Origin: Roseomonas populi
Lineage (GTDB): Bacteria > Pseudomonadota > Alphaproteobacteria > Acetobacterales > Acetobacteraceae
Assembly: GCF_024594815.1 (NCBI RefSeq)
Contig: NZ_JANJOU010000019.1
Location: 62,001 to 126,000, forward strand
Reading direction: 5' to 3'
DNA length: 64,000 nt
Translations under genes and position numbers: made by a program
Notes under the pieces: generated by a model
Told to the model about the DNA's origin: nothing
The model's database searches: none
Seen by the model: only the letters and a program-made list of their open reading frames with translations
In this document: piece after piece, positions 9,131 to 18,705 of the stretch
Layout: every line of letters begins with the position of its first letter
Numbering within the stretch: position 1 is the stretch's first letter

Positions 9131-12100
9131 ATGATCTCCGCCACTTTCGTCGATCGCCCGCGCCTGGCGATCGTCATCGCGCTCCTCACCCTCATCGCGG
9201 GCGCGATCTCGCTCATCCGCATCCCCGTCGCCCAGTTCCCGGACATCGTCCCGCCCCAGGTCTCGGTGAACGCCCGCTACCCCGGCGCCTCGGCAGCGGT
9301 GGTGGAGCAGACCATCGGCCAGGTGCTGGAAGGCCAGATCAACGGCGTGGACCGCATGATCTACATGCGCTCCAACTCCGCGAACGACGGCACCTACGCC
9401 CTCAACGTCTCCTTCTCCCTCGGCACCGACCCCGACCTGGCGACGGTGAACGTCAACAACCGCGTCCAGGCCGCCATGGCCCGGCTGCCGCAGGAGGTGC
9501 AGCGCAGCGGCGTCACCGTCCGCAAGCAGTCCTCCGCGGTGCTGATGTTCGGCTTCCTCTACGCGAAGCAGGGCGGGCTGAACCCGCTCTTCCTCTCTAA
9601 CTACTTCACCATCAACATGCTGGACGACCTCGCCCGCGTCGCGGGCGTCGGTCAGGTGAACGTCTTCGGCGCGCAGGACTACTCCATGCGCATCTGGTTC
9701 GAGGTGGATCGCCTCACCAGCCTGAACATGACCCCGCAGGACGTGATCGCCGCCATCCAGGGCCAGAATGTCCAGGCGGCCGTGGGCCGCCTCGGCGGCC
9801 GCCCGATCAGCGACGACCAGTCCTTCCAGATCAACCTGGAGACCCGCGGCCGCCTCCAGACGCCGGAGGAGTTCGGCAACATCGTCGTCCGCGCCAACCC
9901 GGACGGATCGGTGCTGCGCGTGCGCGACGTCGCCCGCGTGGAGATCGGGGCGGCCAACATGGACACGGAGAACCGGTTCAACGGCCAGCCCGCCATCGCC
10001 TTCGGCATCTACCTGGCCCCCGGCGCCAACGCCGTCTCCGTCTCGGAGGCCGTGAAGCAGCGCCTGCGCGAGCTTTCCGCCCGCTTCCCCCAAGGGCTGG
10101 ACACGGAAGTCTTTTACGACAGCTCGGACTTCGTGAACGAGACGATCCACGAGGTCATCAAGACCCTGCTGGAAGCCTTCGCCCTCGTCGTCATCGTCGT
10201 CTACCTCTTCCTCGGCTCCTGGCGCGCGACCATCATCCCCACCATCGCCGTCCCCGTCTCGCTCATCGGCGCCTTCATCATCCTGCTCGGCCTCGGCTAC
10301 TCGGCCAACACCGTCTCCCTCCTCGCCATGGTGCTGGCCATCGGCATCGTGGTGGACGATGCCATCGTGGTGGTCGAGAACGTGGAGCGCGTGATGGAGG
10401 AGCACCCCGAGCTCTCCGTCCCCGATGCCACGAAGAAGGCCATGGGCGAGATCACGGCGCCGATCATCGCCATCACCCTCGTCCTCCTCTCCGTCTTCGT
10501 CCCGATCGCCTTCATCCCCGGCCTCTCGGGCGAGCTGTTCCGCCAGTTCGCGGTGACGATCTCGGCCTCGATGGTCATCTCGGCCATCAACGCCCTCACC
10601 CTCTCCCCCGCGCTCTGCGCCATCATCCTCAAGCCGCACCATGGCCCGCGCCGCGGCCCGATCGGCTACGTCCTGCGCGGCATCGACTGGACGCGGGACA
10701 AGTACGCGGGCGGCGTCAGCCGCCTCGTCCGCGTCTCCGCCCTCTCCCTCGTCATCACCGCCGGCCTCGGCTTCGCCATCTGGACCATCAGCGGCAAGAC
10801 CCCCACGGGCTTCCTGCCGCAGGAGGACCAGGGCGCCTTCTTCATCCAGGCCCAGCTCCCGCCCGGCGCCAGCGTCTCCCGCACGCGCGAGGTGGTGCGC
10901 CAGATCGAGGAGATCGTCCGCCCCATCCCCTCCGTGCAGGGCACGCTCGGCATCGTCGGCTTCTCCCTCATTGACGGCGGCGCCCAGTCCAACTCCGCCT
11001 TCATGGTGGTGCGCATGAAGCCCTTCGCGGACCGCGAAGGCGCGATGAACTCCGTGCAGGCCGCCATCGGCCGCGTCTTCGGCGCGACCCAGGGCATCCG
11101 CACCGCCAATGTCTTCGCCTTCAACCTGCCGCCGATCATCGGCCTCGGCACCGGCGGCGGCTTCGAGTACATCCTGCAGGACCTGGAGGGCCGCGACATC
11201 TCGGCGCTCAACGCCGCCATGCTCGGCCTGATCGCGCCCGCCAACGCCGATCCCAGCCTGACCGCCGTCTTCTCCACCTTCGCCGCGAACAACCCCTCCC
11301 TCTACCTGGAGGTGGACCGCGACAAGGCCCAGGCGCTGGGCATCCCCATCGCCAACGTCTTCACCACCCTGCAGGCCGCGCTGGGCGGCATCTACGTCAA
11401 CGACTTCAACCTCTACGGCCGTGTCTGGCAGGTGAACATCCAGGCCGAGGCCGGCGACCGCAACGACATCGACGACATCTGGCGTATCCAGGTCCGCTCC
11501 AACACCGGCGAGATGGTGCCGCTCCGCGCCTTCGCCGATGTTCGCACCGTGGTCGGCCCGCAGACGATCACGCGCTACAACAACTACCGCGCCATCTCCA
11601 TCAACGGCTCGCCCAAGCCCGGGGTCTCCTCCGGCCAGGCGCTGACCGCCATGGAACAGCTCTCGGACCGCGTGCTGCCCAACGGCTACAGCTATTCCTG
11701 GACCGGCACCGCCTATCAGGAGAAGCTCGCCTCCGGGCAGACGGCCTACATCCTCGCCCTCGCCGTCCTCTTCGCCTACCTCTTCCTCGTCGCCCTCTAC
11801 GAGAGCTGGACCATCCCGGTCCCCGTGCTGCTCTCCATCGCGGTCGGCGTGCTCGGCTCCTTTGTCGCCATCCTCCTGGGCAACCTCTCGCTCGACATCT
11901 ACGCCCAGATCGGCCTCGTCGTGCTGATCGCGCTGGCGGCGAAGAACGGCATCCTCATCATCGAGTTCGCGAAGGAGGCGCGGGAGCGCGGCATGCCCAT
12001 CCGGGAAGCCGCGACGGAGGGCGCGCGGCTCCGGTTCCGCGCGGTGATGATGACCTCCATCGCCTTCGTCCTCGGCCTCGTGCCGCTGGTCACGGCCACC

Positions 12101-12301
12101 GGCGCGGCCGCCGTCTCCCGCCGCGCGGTCGGCACGCCCGTCTTCGGCGGCATGCTCGCGGCGTCCCTCATCGGCATCTTCATGATCCCGATGCTCTACG
12201 TGGTCTTCCAGGCCACGCGTGAACGGGTGAAGGGCTGGTTCGCCCCGCGGGAGCGCAAGGTCGGCCCGCCCTCTACCGGCACGCCCGCGGACCAGCACTG
12301 A
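9131..12301 (+). CDS. RND-family multidrug efflux pump inner-membrane subunit (AcrB/MexB type)
   Basis: The full-length HAE1 pump (1056 residues) uses the proton gradient to export hydrophobic compounds. It shows the N-terminal transmembrane start ([14 protein letters not shown]), the intramembrane aspartate pair in [17 protein letters not shown], the conserved lysine in [16 protein letters not shown], and the late motif [18 protein letters not shown]; these are the proton-relay residues of AcrB. Twelve hydrophobic helices and two large periplasmic loops are present. It forms an operon with the adaptor and is closed by a perfect hairpin immediately after the stop. No outer-membrane factor gene is in the window, so the channel must be encoded elsewhere. 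Confidence 0.96.
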   Translation: MISATFVDRPRLAIVIALLTLIAGAISLIRIPVAQFPDIVPPQVSVNARYPGASAAVVEQTIGQVLEGQINGVDRMIYMRSNSANDGTYALNVSFSLGTDPDLATVNVNNRVQAAMARLPQEVQRSGVTVRKQSSAVLMFGFLYAKQGGLNPLFLSNYFTINMLDDLARVAGVGQVNVFGAQDYSMRIWFEVDRLTSLNMTPQDVIAAIQGQNVQAAVGRLGGRPISDDQSFQINLETRGRLQTPEEFGNIVVRANPDGSVLRVRDVARVEIGAANMDTENRFNGQPAIAFGIYLAPGANAVSVSEAVKQRLRELSARFPQGLDTEVFYDSSDFVNETIHEVIKTLLEAFALVVIVVYLFLGSWRATIIPTIAVPVSLIGAFIILLGLGYSANTVSLLAMVLAIGIVVDDAIVVVENVERVMEEHPELSVPDATKKAMGEITAPIIAITLVLLSVFVPIAFIPGLSGELFRQFAVTISASMVISAINALTLSPALCAIILKPHHGPRRGPIGYVLRGIDWTRDKYAGGVSRLVRVSALSLVITAGLGFAIWTISGKTPTGFLPQEDQGAFFIQAQLPPGASVSRTREVVRQIEEIVRPIPSVQGTLGIVGFSLIDGGAQSNSAFMVVRMKPFADREGAMNSVQAAIGRVFGATQGIRTANVFAFNLPPIIGLGTGGGFEYILQDLEGRDISALNAAMLGLIAPANADPSLTAVFSTFAANNPSLYLEVDRDKAQALGIPIANVFTTLQAALGGIYVNDFNLYGRVWQVNIQAEAGDRNDIDDIWRIQVRSNTGEMVPLRAFADVRTVVGPQTITRYNNYRAISINGSPKPGVSSGQALTAMEQLSDRVLPNGYSYSWTGTAYQEKLASGQTAYILALAVLFAYLFLVALYESWTIPVPVLLSIAVGVLGSFVAILLGNLSLDIYAQIGLVVLIALAAKNGILIIEFAKEARERGMPIREAATEGARLRFRAVMMTSIAFVLGLVPLVTATGAAAVSRRAVGTPVFGGMLAASLIGIFMIPMLYVVFQATRERVKGWFAPRERKVGPPSTGTPADQH

Positions 12302-12305
12302 TCCC

Positions 12306-12340
12306 GGCACCGCCGGCGGGCCTCCCCCGCCGGCGGTGCC
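12306..12340 (+). terminator. Strong hairpin terminator after RND operon
   Basis: A perfect 15-bp stem (GGCACCGCCGGCGGG paired with its complement) with a 5-base loop starts four bases after the pump stop codon. There is no long T tract, as is usual in such GC-rich genomes. It should separate the efflux operon from the next gene. Confidence 0.75.
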
Positions 12341-12361
12341 AGGCAACAACGACCCGGCGCG

Positions 12362-12390
12362 TTGACGTTAAAGTGATCGTAGCGCAAATT
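12362..12390 (+). promoter_or_regulatory. Possible sigma-70 promoter for the glycosyltransferase gene
   Basis: TTGACG at 12362 is followed after 17 bases by CAAATT at 12385, in a locally AT-rich stretch between the efflux terminator and the ATG at 12401. The -35 match is good and the -10 match poor. The leader would be only a few bases long and no Shine-Dalgarno sequence is visible. Confidence 0.3.
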
Positions 12391-12400
12391 TTCGCGAGCA

Positions 12401-13702
12401 ATGCCGCGAATCCTCCTCGCCTCGCCCGGATCCCTGGGGGACGTCCTCCCCTTCATCGCCCTGGCGAAGGCCCTGCGCGCGGCGGGGCATGAGGTCCGCC
12501 TGGGCAGCAGCCGCAACAACTGCCACGTGGTCGAGGCGAACGGCATCTAGTTCGCCGCCCTCCGCCCCCATCCCGGCGGCAACGACAAGCACCGCGTCCG
12601 CCTTCAATCCGCCGGCGGCGCCGTCTACCGGATCCGCGAGATCGTCGTGCCCAACATGCGCGACGCCCATGCCGACCTAGTGGAGGCCGGCCGCGGCGCC
12701 GACCTCCTCCTCGCGGGCCTCTCCTGCACCGCGGCACCGATGGCCGCCGAGACGCTGGGCATTCCGTGGGCGCCCGCCGTGCTGCAGCCGATCGCCTTCC
12801 TCTCGGCGCAGGACCCCTGCCTGCCGCCGCACCTCCACAGCCTCGCCCCGCTCCTCCCCCTCGGGCCCCTGATCGGGCGTCCGCTGCGGATCGGCGTCCG
12901 CGCGGGGCTGCGTCACCTGCACGCCCCCATCAACCACCTGCGGGCGGAACTCGGCCTGCGCCCCTTCGCTGATCCCATGCTGAACGGCGCGGCGGAACCG
13001 CCCCTGGCGCTTGCCCTCTTCTCACCCCGCCTCGCCGCCGCCCAGCCGGACTGGCCCGCCGGCGCCCGCCCCACCGGCGCGCCCATCCACGACGGAACCG
13101 GCCTGGCCCCCCTGGCACCCGACACCCGCGCCTGGATCGAGGCGGGCACGCCGCCCGTGCTCGCCACCCTCGGCTCCTCCGGCACGCGCGGCGCCCGCGG
13201 CGGAACGGTGCTGCGCGCCCTGGCCGGCGCCGCCTCCGGCCTGGGGCGCCGCACCCTCGTCCTCTCCGGCAGCCCCGCCGTCGCGGAGGACCTGGGCGAG
13301 CTGCCCCACACCCATATCCGCCCCTTCGTCCCGGTGGAGGAGGCCATGCCGCTCGCCGGCATCGTCGCCCATCACGGCGGCGCGGGCAGCACCGCCGCCG
13401 GCCTCCGCGCCGGCCGCCCGACCCTCGTCCTTCCCATCACCGGCGACCAGTTCGACCACGCCGCGCGCCTGGCCCGGCTCGGCGTCGCCCTCGTCCTGCC
13501 GGCCGCCCGCGCCACGCCGGATCGCGTCGCCCGCGCCCTCCAGCGCCTGGCGGAGGTGCGCCGCTTCGCCCTGCGCGCCGCCGTCATCGGCGCCGAGGTC
13601 CGGCAGGAGGACGGAGCCGGTGCCGCCGCCGCTCTCGTCACCGCCTTCCTGCGCCGCGCTGCCCCTGCCCCCCTTCCCCGGAAGCTCGCCTTGCACGCAT
13701 GA
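12401..13702 (+). pseudogene. UGT/MGT-type glycosyltransferase interrupted by an in-frame amber codon
   Basis: The reading frame from the ATG at 12401 encodes a typical GT-B glycosyltransferase start (MPRILLASPGSLGDVLPFIA), but codon 50 (12548-12550) is TAG, in the context NGI-stop-FAALRP. The same frame then continues to 13702 with the rest of the enzyme, including the nucleotide-sugar region (VAHHGGAGSTAAGLRAG, PTLVLPITGDQFDH). Relatives usually have Glu or Gln there, so GAG or CAG to TAG is a simple one-base change. It is either a pseudogene, a sequencing error, or reinitiates at the in-frame ATG 12656 or GTG 12647, which would remove part of the N-domain. The intact enzyme would glycosylate a lipid or secondary metabolite. 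Confidence 0.8.
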
Positions 13703-13710
13703 TCCCGCCG

Positions 13711-13729
13711 GGAGCGGCGCGGCCGCTCC
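13711..13729 (+). terminator. Hairpin after the glycosyltransferase
   Basis: GGAGCGG (13711-13717) pairs with CCGCTCC (13723-13729) around a 5-base loop, nine bases after the glycosyltransferase stop and 28 bases before the next start codon. It is a candidate factor-assisted terminator. Confidence 0.4.
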
Positions 13730-13756
13730 TCAGGGAAACGGGCGGGAGAGAGCACC

Positions 13757-16093
13757 ATGGCGAAGTTCGGCCTCAGCCAGAGCCTGCGTCGGGTGGAGGA
13801 TCCCCGCCTGCTTCGCGGCGGCGGCCGCTACACGGACGATCTCGTGCCCCAGGGCGTCGCCCCCGGCGCCGCCATCGGCCACATCCTTCGCTCCCCCCAC
13901 GCCCATGCGCGCATCCTCTCCATCGACACGGAGGCGGCGAAGGCGGTCCCGGGCGTCCTCGCCATCCTCACCGGCGAGGACTGGAAGGCCGAGGGCCTGA
14001 ACGAGATCCCCTGCGCCATCCCCATGAAGAACCGGGACGGCAGCCCCCGCGGCAACACCCCGCGCGGTGCCCTGGCTGACGGCGTGGTGCGCCACGTCGG
14101 CGATCCCGTGGCCTTCATCGTCGCCGAATCCCACGCCGCCGCGCGCGACGCCGCGGAGGCGATCGAGGTGGATTACGAAACCCTCCACTCCACGACCGAC
14201 CTGGCCACCGCCACCGATCCCGGCCAGCCCCAGGTCTGGCCGGACATCGCGAACAACACCGTCTTCGACTGGGAAACCGGCAACCGCGAGGAGACGGACC
14301 GCCTCTTCGAAAGGGCCGCGCACGTCACCACCGTGCGCATCGTGAACAACCGCGTCGTCGTCGCCTCCATGGAGGGCCGCGCCGCGATCGCGGAGTACGA
14401 CGAGGGCTACGAGCGCTTCACGCTGCACGCGGGAACCCAGGGAAGCTGGCCGCTGAAGAACACCCTCGCCGGCGTCTTCAACATCCCGAAGGAGAAGCTC
14501 CGCGTCGTCACCCACGATGTCGGCGGCGGCTTCGGGATGAAGATCTTCACCTACCCGGAATACGCCCTCTGCATGATGGCCGCGCGCCGCCTGGGGCGCC
14601 CGGTCCGCTGGACGAGCGAGAGGACGGAAGCCTTCCTCTCCGACACCCACGGGCGGGACAACATCACCACCGGCCAGCTCGCGCTCGATGCGGACGGAAA
14701 GTTCCTGGCGATGCGCACGAAGAACATCGCCAACATGGGCGCCTACCTCTCCACCTACGGCCCCTTCATTCCCACCGCCGCCGGCACGAAGGTTCTGGCC
14801 AGCGTCTATGGCTTCCGGGCCATCCACGCCAACGTTGTCGGCGTGGTCACCAACACCACCCCGGTCGATGCATATCGCGGCGCCGGCCGCCCCGAATCCA
14901 ACTACATCGTGGAGCGCCTGATCGACGCCGCCGCGCGCGAGACGGGGATCGACCGCGTGGAGCTGCGCCGCCGCAACATGGTGCCCTCCTCCGCCATGCC
15001 GCACACTACCCCCGTCGGCCAGACCTACGATTCCGGCGAGTTCGCGCAGGTCATGGACCATGCGCTCTCCCTGATGGACTGGGACGGCTTCCCCGCCCGC
15101 CGCGCCGCCTCGGCCGCCGCCGGCAAGCGCCGGGGCATCGGCCTCGCCTACTACCTGGAAGCCACCGGCGGCTCCGACAGCGAGCGCGCGGAGGTCCGCT
15201 TCGCGGCCGATGGCGGCGTGGAGGTCCTCGTCGGCACCCAATCCACCGGCCAGGGCCACGAGACGGCCTACGTCATGATCACCGCCCATGAGCTGGGCAT
15301 CCCCGTGGAGAAGATCCGCGTCATCCAGGGCGATTCGGACGAGATCCCCACCGGCGGCGGCACCGGCGGCGCCCGCTCCCTCTACTCGGAGGGCACCGCC
15401 CTCCTCGCCACCACCGCCACCGTGATCGAGAAGGGCCGCCAAGCCGCTTCGGAGGCCCTCGAAGCCTCCCCCGCCGACATCGAGTTTGCGGATGGCCGCT
15501 TCGCCATCGCCGGCACGGACCGCGCCATCGGCATCCTCGACCTCGCCCGCACCCAGCGGGAGCGCGCCGCGCGCGGCGAGCCCGCCACGGTCCTGGACGC
15601 GGCGGAGGTCGCCGCCATCCCCAGCCACACCTTCCCCAATGGCTGCCACATCGCCGAGGTGGAGGTGGACCCGGAAACCGGCACCGTCACCATCCCCCGC
15701 TACATCGTCACGGACGATGTCGGCCACGCTCTCAACCCCCTCATCGTCCGCGGCCAGGTTCATGGCGGCGTTGCACAGGGCATCGGCCAGGCCATGCTGG
15801 AGCGCACTGCCTACGACCCGGAGAGCGGCCAGCTCCTCTCCGCCTCCTTCATGGACTACGCCCTGCCCCGCGCCGGCGACCTGCCCCCGATCGAGGTGGA
15901 GTTCGTCTCCGTCCCCTGCCTTACCAACCCGCTCGGGGTGAAGGGCGCGGGGGAGGCCGGGGCGGTCGGCTCCCCGCCCGCGCTGATGAACGCGCTGGTG
16001 GACGCGCTCTCCACGGACGGCGTCACGCATCTCGACATGCCCGCGACGCCGGAAGTGGTCTGGAAGGCCCTGGAGATCTCCCGCGCCGCCTGA
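13757..16093 (+). CDS. Xanthine dehydrogenase-family molybdopterin-binding subunit (CoxL-like, form II)
   Basis: At 778 residues this is a complete large subunit of the molybdenum hydroxylase family. It opens GLSQSLRRVEDPRLLRGGG, carries the Moco-binding stretch THDVGGGFGMK, the active-site loop AYRGAGR at residues 372-378 (the form II or CoxL-like type, not the AYxCSFR of true CO dehydrogenase) and the catalytic Glu733 in KGAGEAGAVG. Family members oxidise aldehydes, N-heterocycles or similar substrates with water. The FAD (CoxM) and 2Fe-2S (CoxS) partner genes are absent on both sides, so it must use partners encoded elsewhere or act with an unknown electron acceptor. Confidence 0.92.
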   Translation: MAKFGLSQSLRRVEDPRLLRGGGRYTDDLVPQGVAPGAAIGHILRSPHAHARILSIDTEAAKAVPGVLAILTGEDWKAEGLNEIPCAIPMKNRDGSPRGNTPRGALADGVVRHVGDPVAFIVAESHAAARDAAEAIEVDYETLHSTTDLATATDPGQPQVWPDIANNTVFDWETGNREETDRLFERAAHVTTVRIVNNRVVVASMEGRAAIAEYDEGYERFTLHAGTQGSWPLKNTLAGVFNIPKEKLRVVTHDVGGGFGMKIFTYPEYALCMMAARRLGRPVRWTSERTEAFLSDTHGRDNITTGQLALDADGKFLAMRTKNIANMGAYLSTYGPFIPTAAGTKVLASVYGFRAIHANVVGVVTNTTPVDAYRGAGRPESNYIVERLIDAAARETGIDRVELRRRNMVPSSAMPHTTPVGQTYDSGEFAQVMDHALSLMDWDGFPARRAASAAAGKRRGIGLAYYLEATGGSDSERAEVRFAADGGVEVLVGTQSTGQGHETAYVMITAHELGIPVEKIRVIQGDSDEIPTGGGTGGARSLYSEGTALLATTATVIEKGRQAASEALEASPADIEFADGRFAIAGTDRAIGILDLARTQRERAARGEPATVLDAAEVAAIPSHTFPNGCHIAEVEVDPETGTVTIPRYIVTDDVGHALNPLIVRGQVHGGVAQGIGQAMLERTAYDPESGQLLSASFMDYALPRAGDLPPIEVEFVSVPCLTNPLGVKGAGEAGAVGSPPALMNALVDALSTDGVTHLDMPATPEVVWKALEISRAA

Positions 16094-16117
16094 CAGAAGC
16101 GCGCCGCAGCCCGCATG

Positions 16118-16146
16118 GGCTTCCCCCGGGGTGTCCCGGGGAAGCC
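16118..16146. terminator. Hairpin between convergent genes
   Basis: GGCTTCCCC...GGGGAAGCC forms a near-perfect stem of 12-13 bp with a short loop and one unpaired base. It lies between the convergent CoxL-like gene and the DUF2939-type gene and could terminate both. Confidence 0.6.
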
Positions 16147-16177
16147 TCGCCGGGCCGGTCCCGCACCGGCCCGGCCC

Positions 16178-16924
16178 CTACCGCATCGCCACCACCGGCC
16201 CCGCCGCGGCGGCGGGCGGCGCGTCCAGGAAGCGCACGCCCGTCACCCGGAACCCGTCGCCCTGCCAGGCCATGTCGAAGGCCACCCCGCCCTGCTCGTG
16301 ACGCGGCCCGTATTCCAGCCGGAAGGAGGCCAGCCCCACGGCCCGCGCCGAGCGCAGGGAGGAGAGCGCGGCCACAGGCCCATCACCCCGCCCGCGCGCC
16401 CCCAGCCAGGCCGCCATCCCCTCCGGCCGCGCCCAGGACTCCGCCATCCGGTCCGCCATGGCGGAGAGGTAGCGTCGCGCCCCCGCGCTCTCGTTCTCCG
16501 GAACCTCGGCCGCCAGCCCCGCCCGCAGGCTTGCCAGGGTGGAGGGCGCGTCGATCTGCCGCAGCATCGCCGGCCCATCCCCCTGGCCGATGGGAACCGA
16601 GAGCCGAACCGCCAGCAGCCAGGGCAGCACCAGCCAGCCCGCTGCCAGCAGCGCCGCCGCCAGCACGGAGAGCCCGACCTGCACCATCGGCCTTAGCCGG
16701 GCCCGCCTCGGTGCCGCCGCCCGCCGCGCCCGTTCCGCCTCCCAGGGCCGGGGCCAACCCGGAGCATCGACGCCGAGGGAAGCCGGCACGAAGCCTGATG
16801 CCCGTCCACTGCCGACAGCGGGCCTCAGAGCAGGTCGCGGCGCCTCAAGCGCCTGCGCCGCTTGTCGGGCATCGTACTCCGCCCAGACCTCGTCCCAGAT
16901 CGCTGCCCGCTGATCGACCCGCAT
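16178..16924 (-). CDS. DUF2939-like single-pass membrane protein
   Basis: This 248-residue protein has an Arg/Pro-rich cytoplasmic N-terminus (about 80 residues), one hydrophobic helix (LSVLAAALLAAGWLVLPWLL) and an exported C-terminal domain. The segment just after the helix (LAVRLSVPIGQGDGPAMLRQIDAPSTLASLRAGL) fits the DUF2939 pattern of small bacterial membrane proteins with no assigned activity. It begins just after a cluster of GTCTC/GAGAC inverted repeats (16941-17035) that probably forms its promoter region, and stands alone between convergent and tandem neighbours. Function unknown. Confidence 0.75.
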   Translation of the reverse strand: MRVDQRAAIWDEVWAEYDARQAAQALEAPRPALRPAVGSGRASGFVPASLGVDAPGWPRPWEAERARRAAAPRRARLRPMVQVGLSVLAAALLAAGWLVLPWLLAVRLSVPIGQGDGPAMLRQIDAPSTLASLRAGLAAEVPENESAGARRYLSAMADRMAESWARPEGMAAWLGARGRGDGPVAALSSLRSARAVGLASFRLEYGPRHEQGGVAFDMAWQGDGFRVTGVRFLDAPPAAAAGPVVAMR

Positions 16925-16940
16925 CGCGCCAGTCCCGCCC

Positions 16941-17035
16941 GTCTCAGGAACGGCGCGATTCTGGCGCCTCGTCTCTGTTTTTGAGACTGGCGCTCCGACT
17001 CTGACTAAACCCTTAACGTCTCAGGCGATGAGACG
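16941..17035. repeat. Cluster of GTCTC/GAGAC inverted repeats
   Basis: The 120-base gap between two leftward genes holds five copies of the same pentamer in both orientations: GTCTC at 16941, 16971 and 17018, and GAGAC at 16983 and 17030. Two form clear inverted repeats: GTCTC-N7-GAGAC at 16971-16987, flanked outside by GCGCC/GGCGC to make a long stem with a T-rich loop, and CGTCTC-N7-GAGACG at 17017-17035. Equal 7-base spacers in both pairs suggest a dimeric protein binding site or a structured leader for the gene starting at 16924. Confidence 0.6.
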
Positions 17036-17044
17036 AATTCCCGA

Positions 17045-17680
17045 TCACGCCACCGCGCGCAGGTCCGCCTCCAGCCGCCCCAGCACCGCGGCCAGGGCCG
17101 CGACCATTCCCGCCGCCTGCGCGTCCGGCCCTAGCGGCCGGTCCGGCGGCACGGGCACCGTGGCCGTCTCGGCGTACTGCCCCACCACCCGCGTGCCGAA
17201 CTGGCTCGTCTCCCGCATCACCACCACGGTCATGGAGCACACCGCCACCCCGCGCCCGAGATCGACGTGCAGCGCCACCAGCTCGCTCTCCATGGTCAGG
17301 TCCACGGCGCTGCGCGTGCCCGGCGCCAGCACGGCCGCGAACATCCCGGAATCCACCAGCCAGCGCCGCAGGGATTCCTCGGCCGCCTCGGCCGGCGGCG
17401 CGGTCCACTCCGCATAGTACTCCACCGCCTCCGTCCCATCCGGCCGGATGGAGCGCAGCAGCCGCCCGTCCAGCCCCGCCGCGGCACGGGTCAGCCGCAT
17501 CAGCAGCGTCTTCTTCCCGCGCGGGCCGGACCTCGCCACTGGGGCGCCGATCACGGAGCCGCCGGGCCGCCGCGGCATCAGCGGGTAGCGCCGCGGCTCC
17601 ACATAGTCCTGGTTCAGCACGGAACACCCCGCCAACACGGGCACCGCCGCCATCCCGAGCACCGAACGTCGCCGCATCAT
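17045..17680 (-). CDS. ABC-transport auxiliary lipoprotein (PqiC/DUF330 type)
   Basis: The 211-residue product has a lipoprotein signal (RRRSVLGMAAVPVLAGC, lipobox LAGC, lipidated Cys19) and an alpha/beta ABC_trans_aux fold. It overlaps the MlaD-like gene by 4 bases and is last in the operon. In Pqi-type and Mla-type systems this outer-membrane or periplasmic lipoprotein cooperates with the MCE protein in moving lipids between membranes. The order lipoprotein-MCE-ATPase-permease resembles the Ttg2/Mce operons that have PqiC instead of MlaC. Confidence 0.85.
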   Translation of the reverse strand: MMRRRSVLGMAAVPVLAGCSVLNQDYVEPRRYPLMPRRPGGSVIGAPVARSGPRGKKTLLMRLTRAAAGLDGRLLRSIRPDGTEAVEYYAEWTAPPAEAAEESLRRWLVDSGMFAAVLAPGTRSAVDLTMESELVALHVDLGRGVAVCSMTVVVMRETSQFGTRVVGQYAETATVPVPPDRPLGPDAQAAGMVAALAAVLGRLEADLRAVA

Positions 17681-18705
17681 CGCCTCTCCCTCGTCCAGGC
17701 CGGCGCCGGTGGCGGCGGCGCCAGCACGGCCGCCCCCGGGGACCGCCGCAGCATCTCCGTCGTGTCCCGCAGGTTGCCGGATGTCGCGCGCAGGTCACGA
17801 AGCGTCGGCGTCAGGTCCACGTTCACGTCGCCCACAAGATTGTTGATGGAGCGCGCGGCCGATTCCACCTGCGTGATCGCCGCCGGCAGCCGCTGCATGC
17901 CCTGCTGCAGCTGCTCCAGCGCCCGGTTCGCGTTCTGCACGGCGCCCCGCACGTCCCGCCCGTTGATCAGCGCGCGCGCGTCCGTCACCGTCCCGCGCAG
18001 CTCCGCGGAAAGCGCGGGCAGGTTCAGGTCCGCCACCGTCTTCTGCAACGTCTCCAGCGTCTCCCGCGCCGCGCGGCTCGCCTGGGCCACGTCGCCATCG
18101 TTCACCTGCCGCCGCAGATCCGTCAGCAGCCCGGCCATGTCCCCCAGGATCTGCTCGATGGGCAGGTTGCTGATCCGCTGCGCCAGCTGCTCCGCCACGC
18201 TCGTCACCTGCGCGATGGTGGAGGCAATGGCGGGGATCACCGGGTAGAGCGGCTTCCACGGGATCTCCTCCACCGGGAAGCGCTCGGGATCCACGAAGTC
18301 CAGCTCCAGGTAGCCCACGCCCGTGATGCCCGTGGAGGCCAGCCGCGCCCTCAACCCGTACTGCACCGCCCGGCCCACATCCGCCTGCTCCCGCAGCCGG
18401 GTAAGGTCGAGAGCGAAGCGCACGATCACCCGCTGATAGGCGGAGGAGAAGGCACCCGGCGGCGGCGTGTACTCGGAGGCGACAAGGTTCACCTCCGTCA
18501 CCTGCCCCAGCTGCACGCCGCGGAACCGCACCGCCGCGCCCTGGTCCAGCCCCTGCACGCTCTCGCGGATGTAGGTCTCGAAGGTCTGCGTATTCCGCCC
18601 GAGCTTCCCGGCGGTGAAGAACAGCACGAAGCCGACGCCCACCCCCAGCCCGACAAGGATGAGGATGCCGACCCGAAGGTAGAGCCCGCGGGAGGAAACG
18701 GCCAT
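17677..18705 (-). CDS. MCE/MlaD-family lipid transport protein
   Basis: An N-terminal signal anchor (LRVGILILVGLGVGVGFVLFF) is followed by one MCE domain (residues about 40-120: VQGLDQGAAVRFRGVQLGQV, then GITGVGYLELDF) and a long helical region with amphipathic repeats (residues 150-320) that would build the hydrophobic channel or needle. One MCE domain and 342 residues match the single-MCE MlaD-type with an extended C-terminus. It starts directly at the end of the ATPase gene and overlaps the lipoprotein gene by 4 bases. It takes part in trafficking phospholipid or similar lipids across the periplasm. Confidence 0.92.
   Translation of the reverse strand: MAVSSRGLYLRVGILILVGLGVGVGFVLFFTAGKLGRNTQTFETYIRESVQGLDQGAAVRFRGVQLGQVTEVNLVASEYTPPPGAFSSAYQRVIVRFALDLTRLREQADVGRAVQYGLRARLASTGITGVGYLELDFVDPERFPVEEIPWKPLYPVIPAIASTIAQVTSVAEQLAQRISNLPIEQILGDMAGLLTDLRRQVNDGDVAQASRAARETLETLQKTVADLNLPALSAELRGTVTDARALINGRDVRGAVQNANRALEQLQQGMQRLPAAITQVESAARSINNLVGDVNVDLTPTLRDLRATSGNLRDTTEMLRRSPGAAVLAPPPPAPAWTRERR

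Noticed and set aside
7646-12349. A 1567-codon open frame on the minus strand
   Set aside because: It runs antisense to the RND adaptor and pump genes, whose conserved motifs are clear. The antisense frame is an artefact of GC-rich codon use, with Asp/Gly/His/Arg-rich low-complexity sequence and no domain.
12548-12550. TAG in the glycosyltransferase read as pyrrolysine or other recoding
   Set aside because: No recoding signal or pyl genes are seen and other genes in the window end normally, so a mutation or a sequencing error is simpler.
13730-16030. A 766-codon open frame on the minus strand
   Set aside because: It is antisense to the CoxL-like gene and has the same composition artefact.
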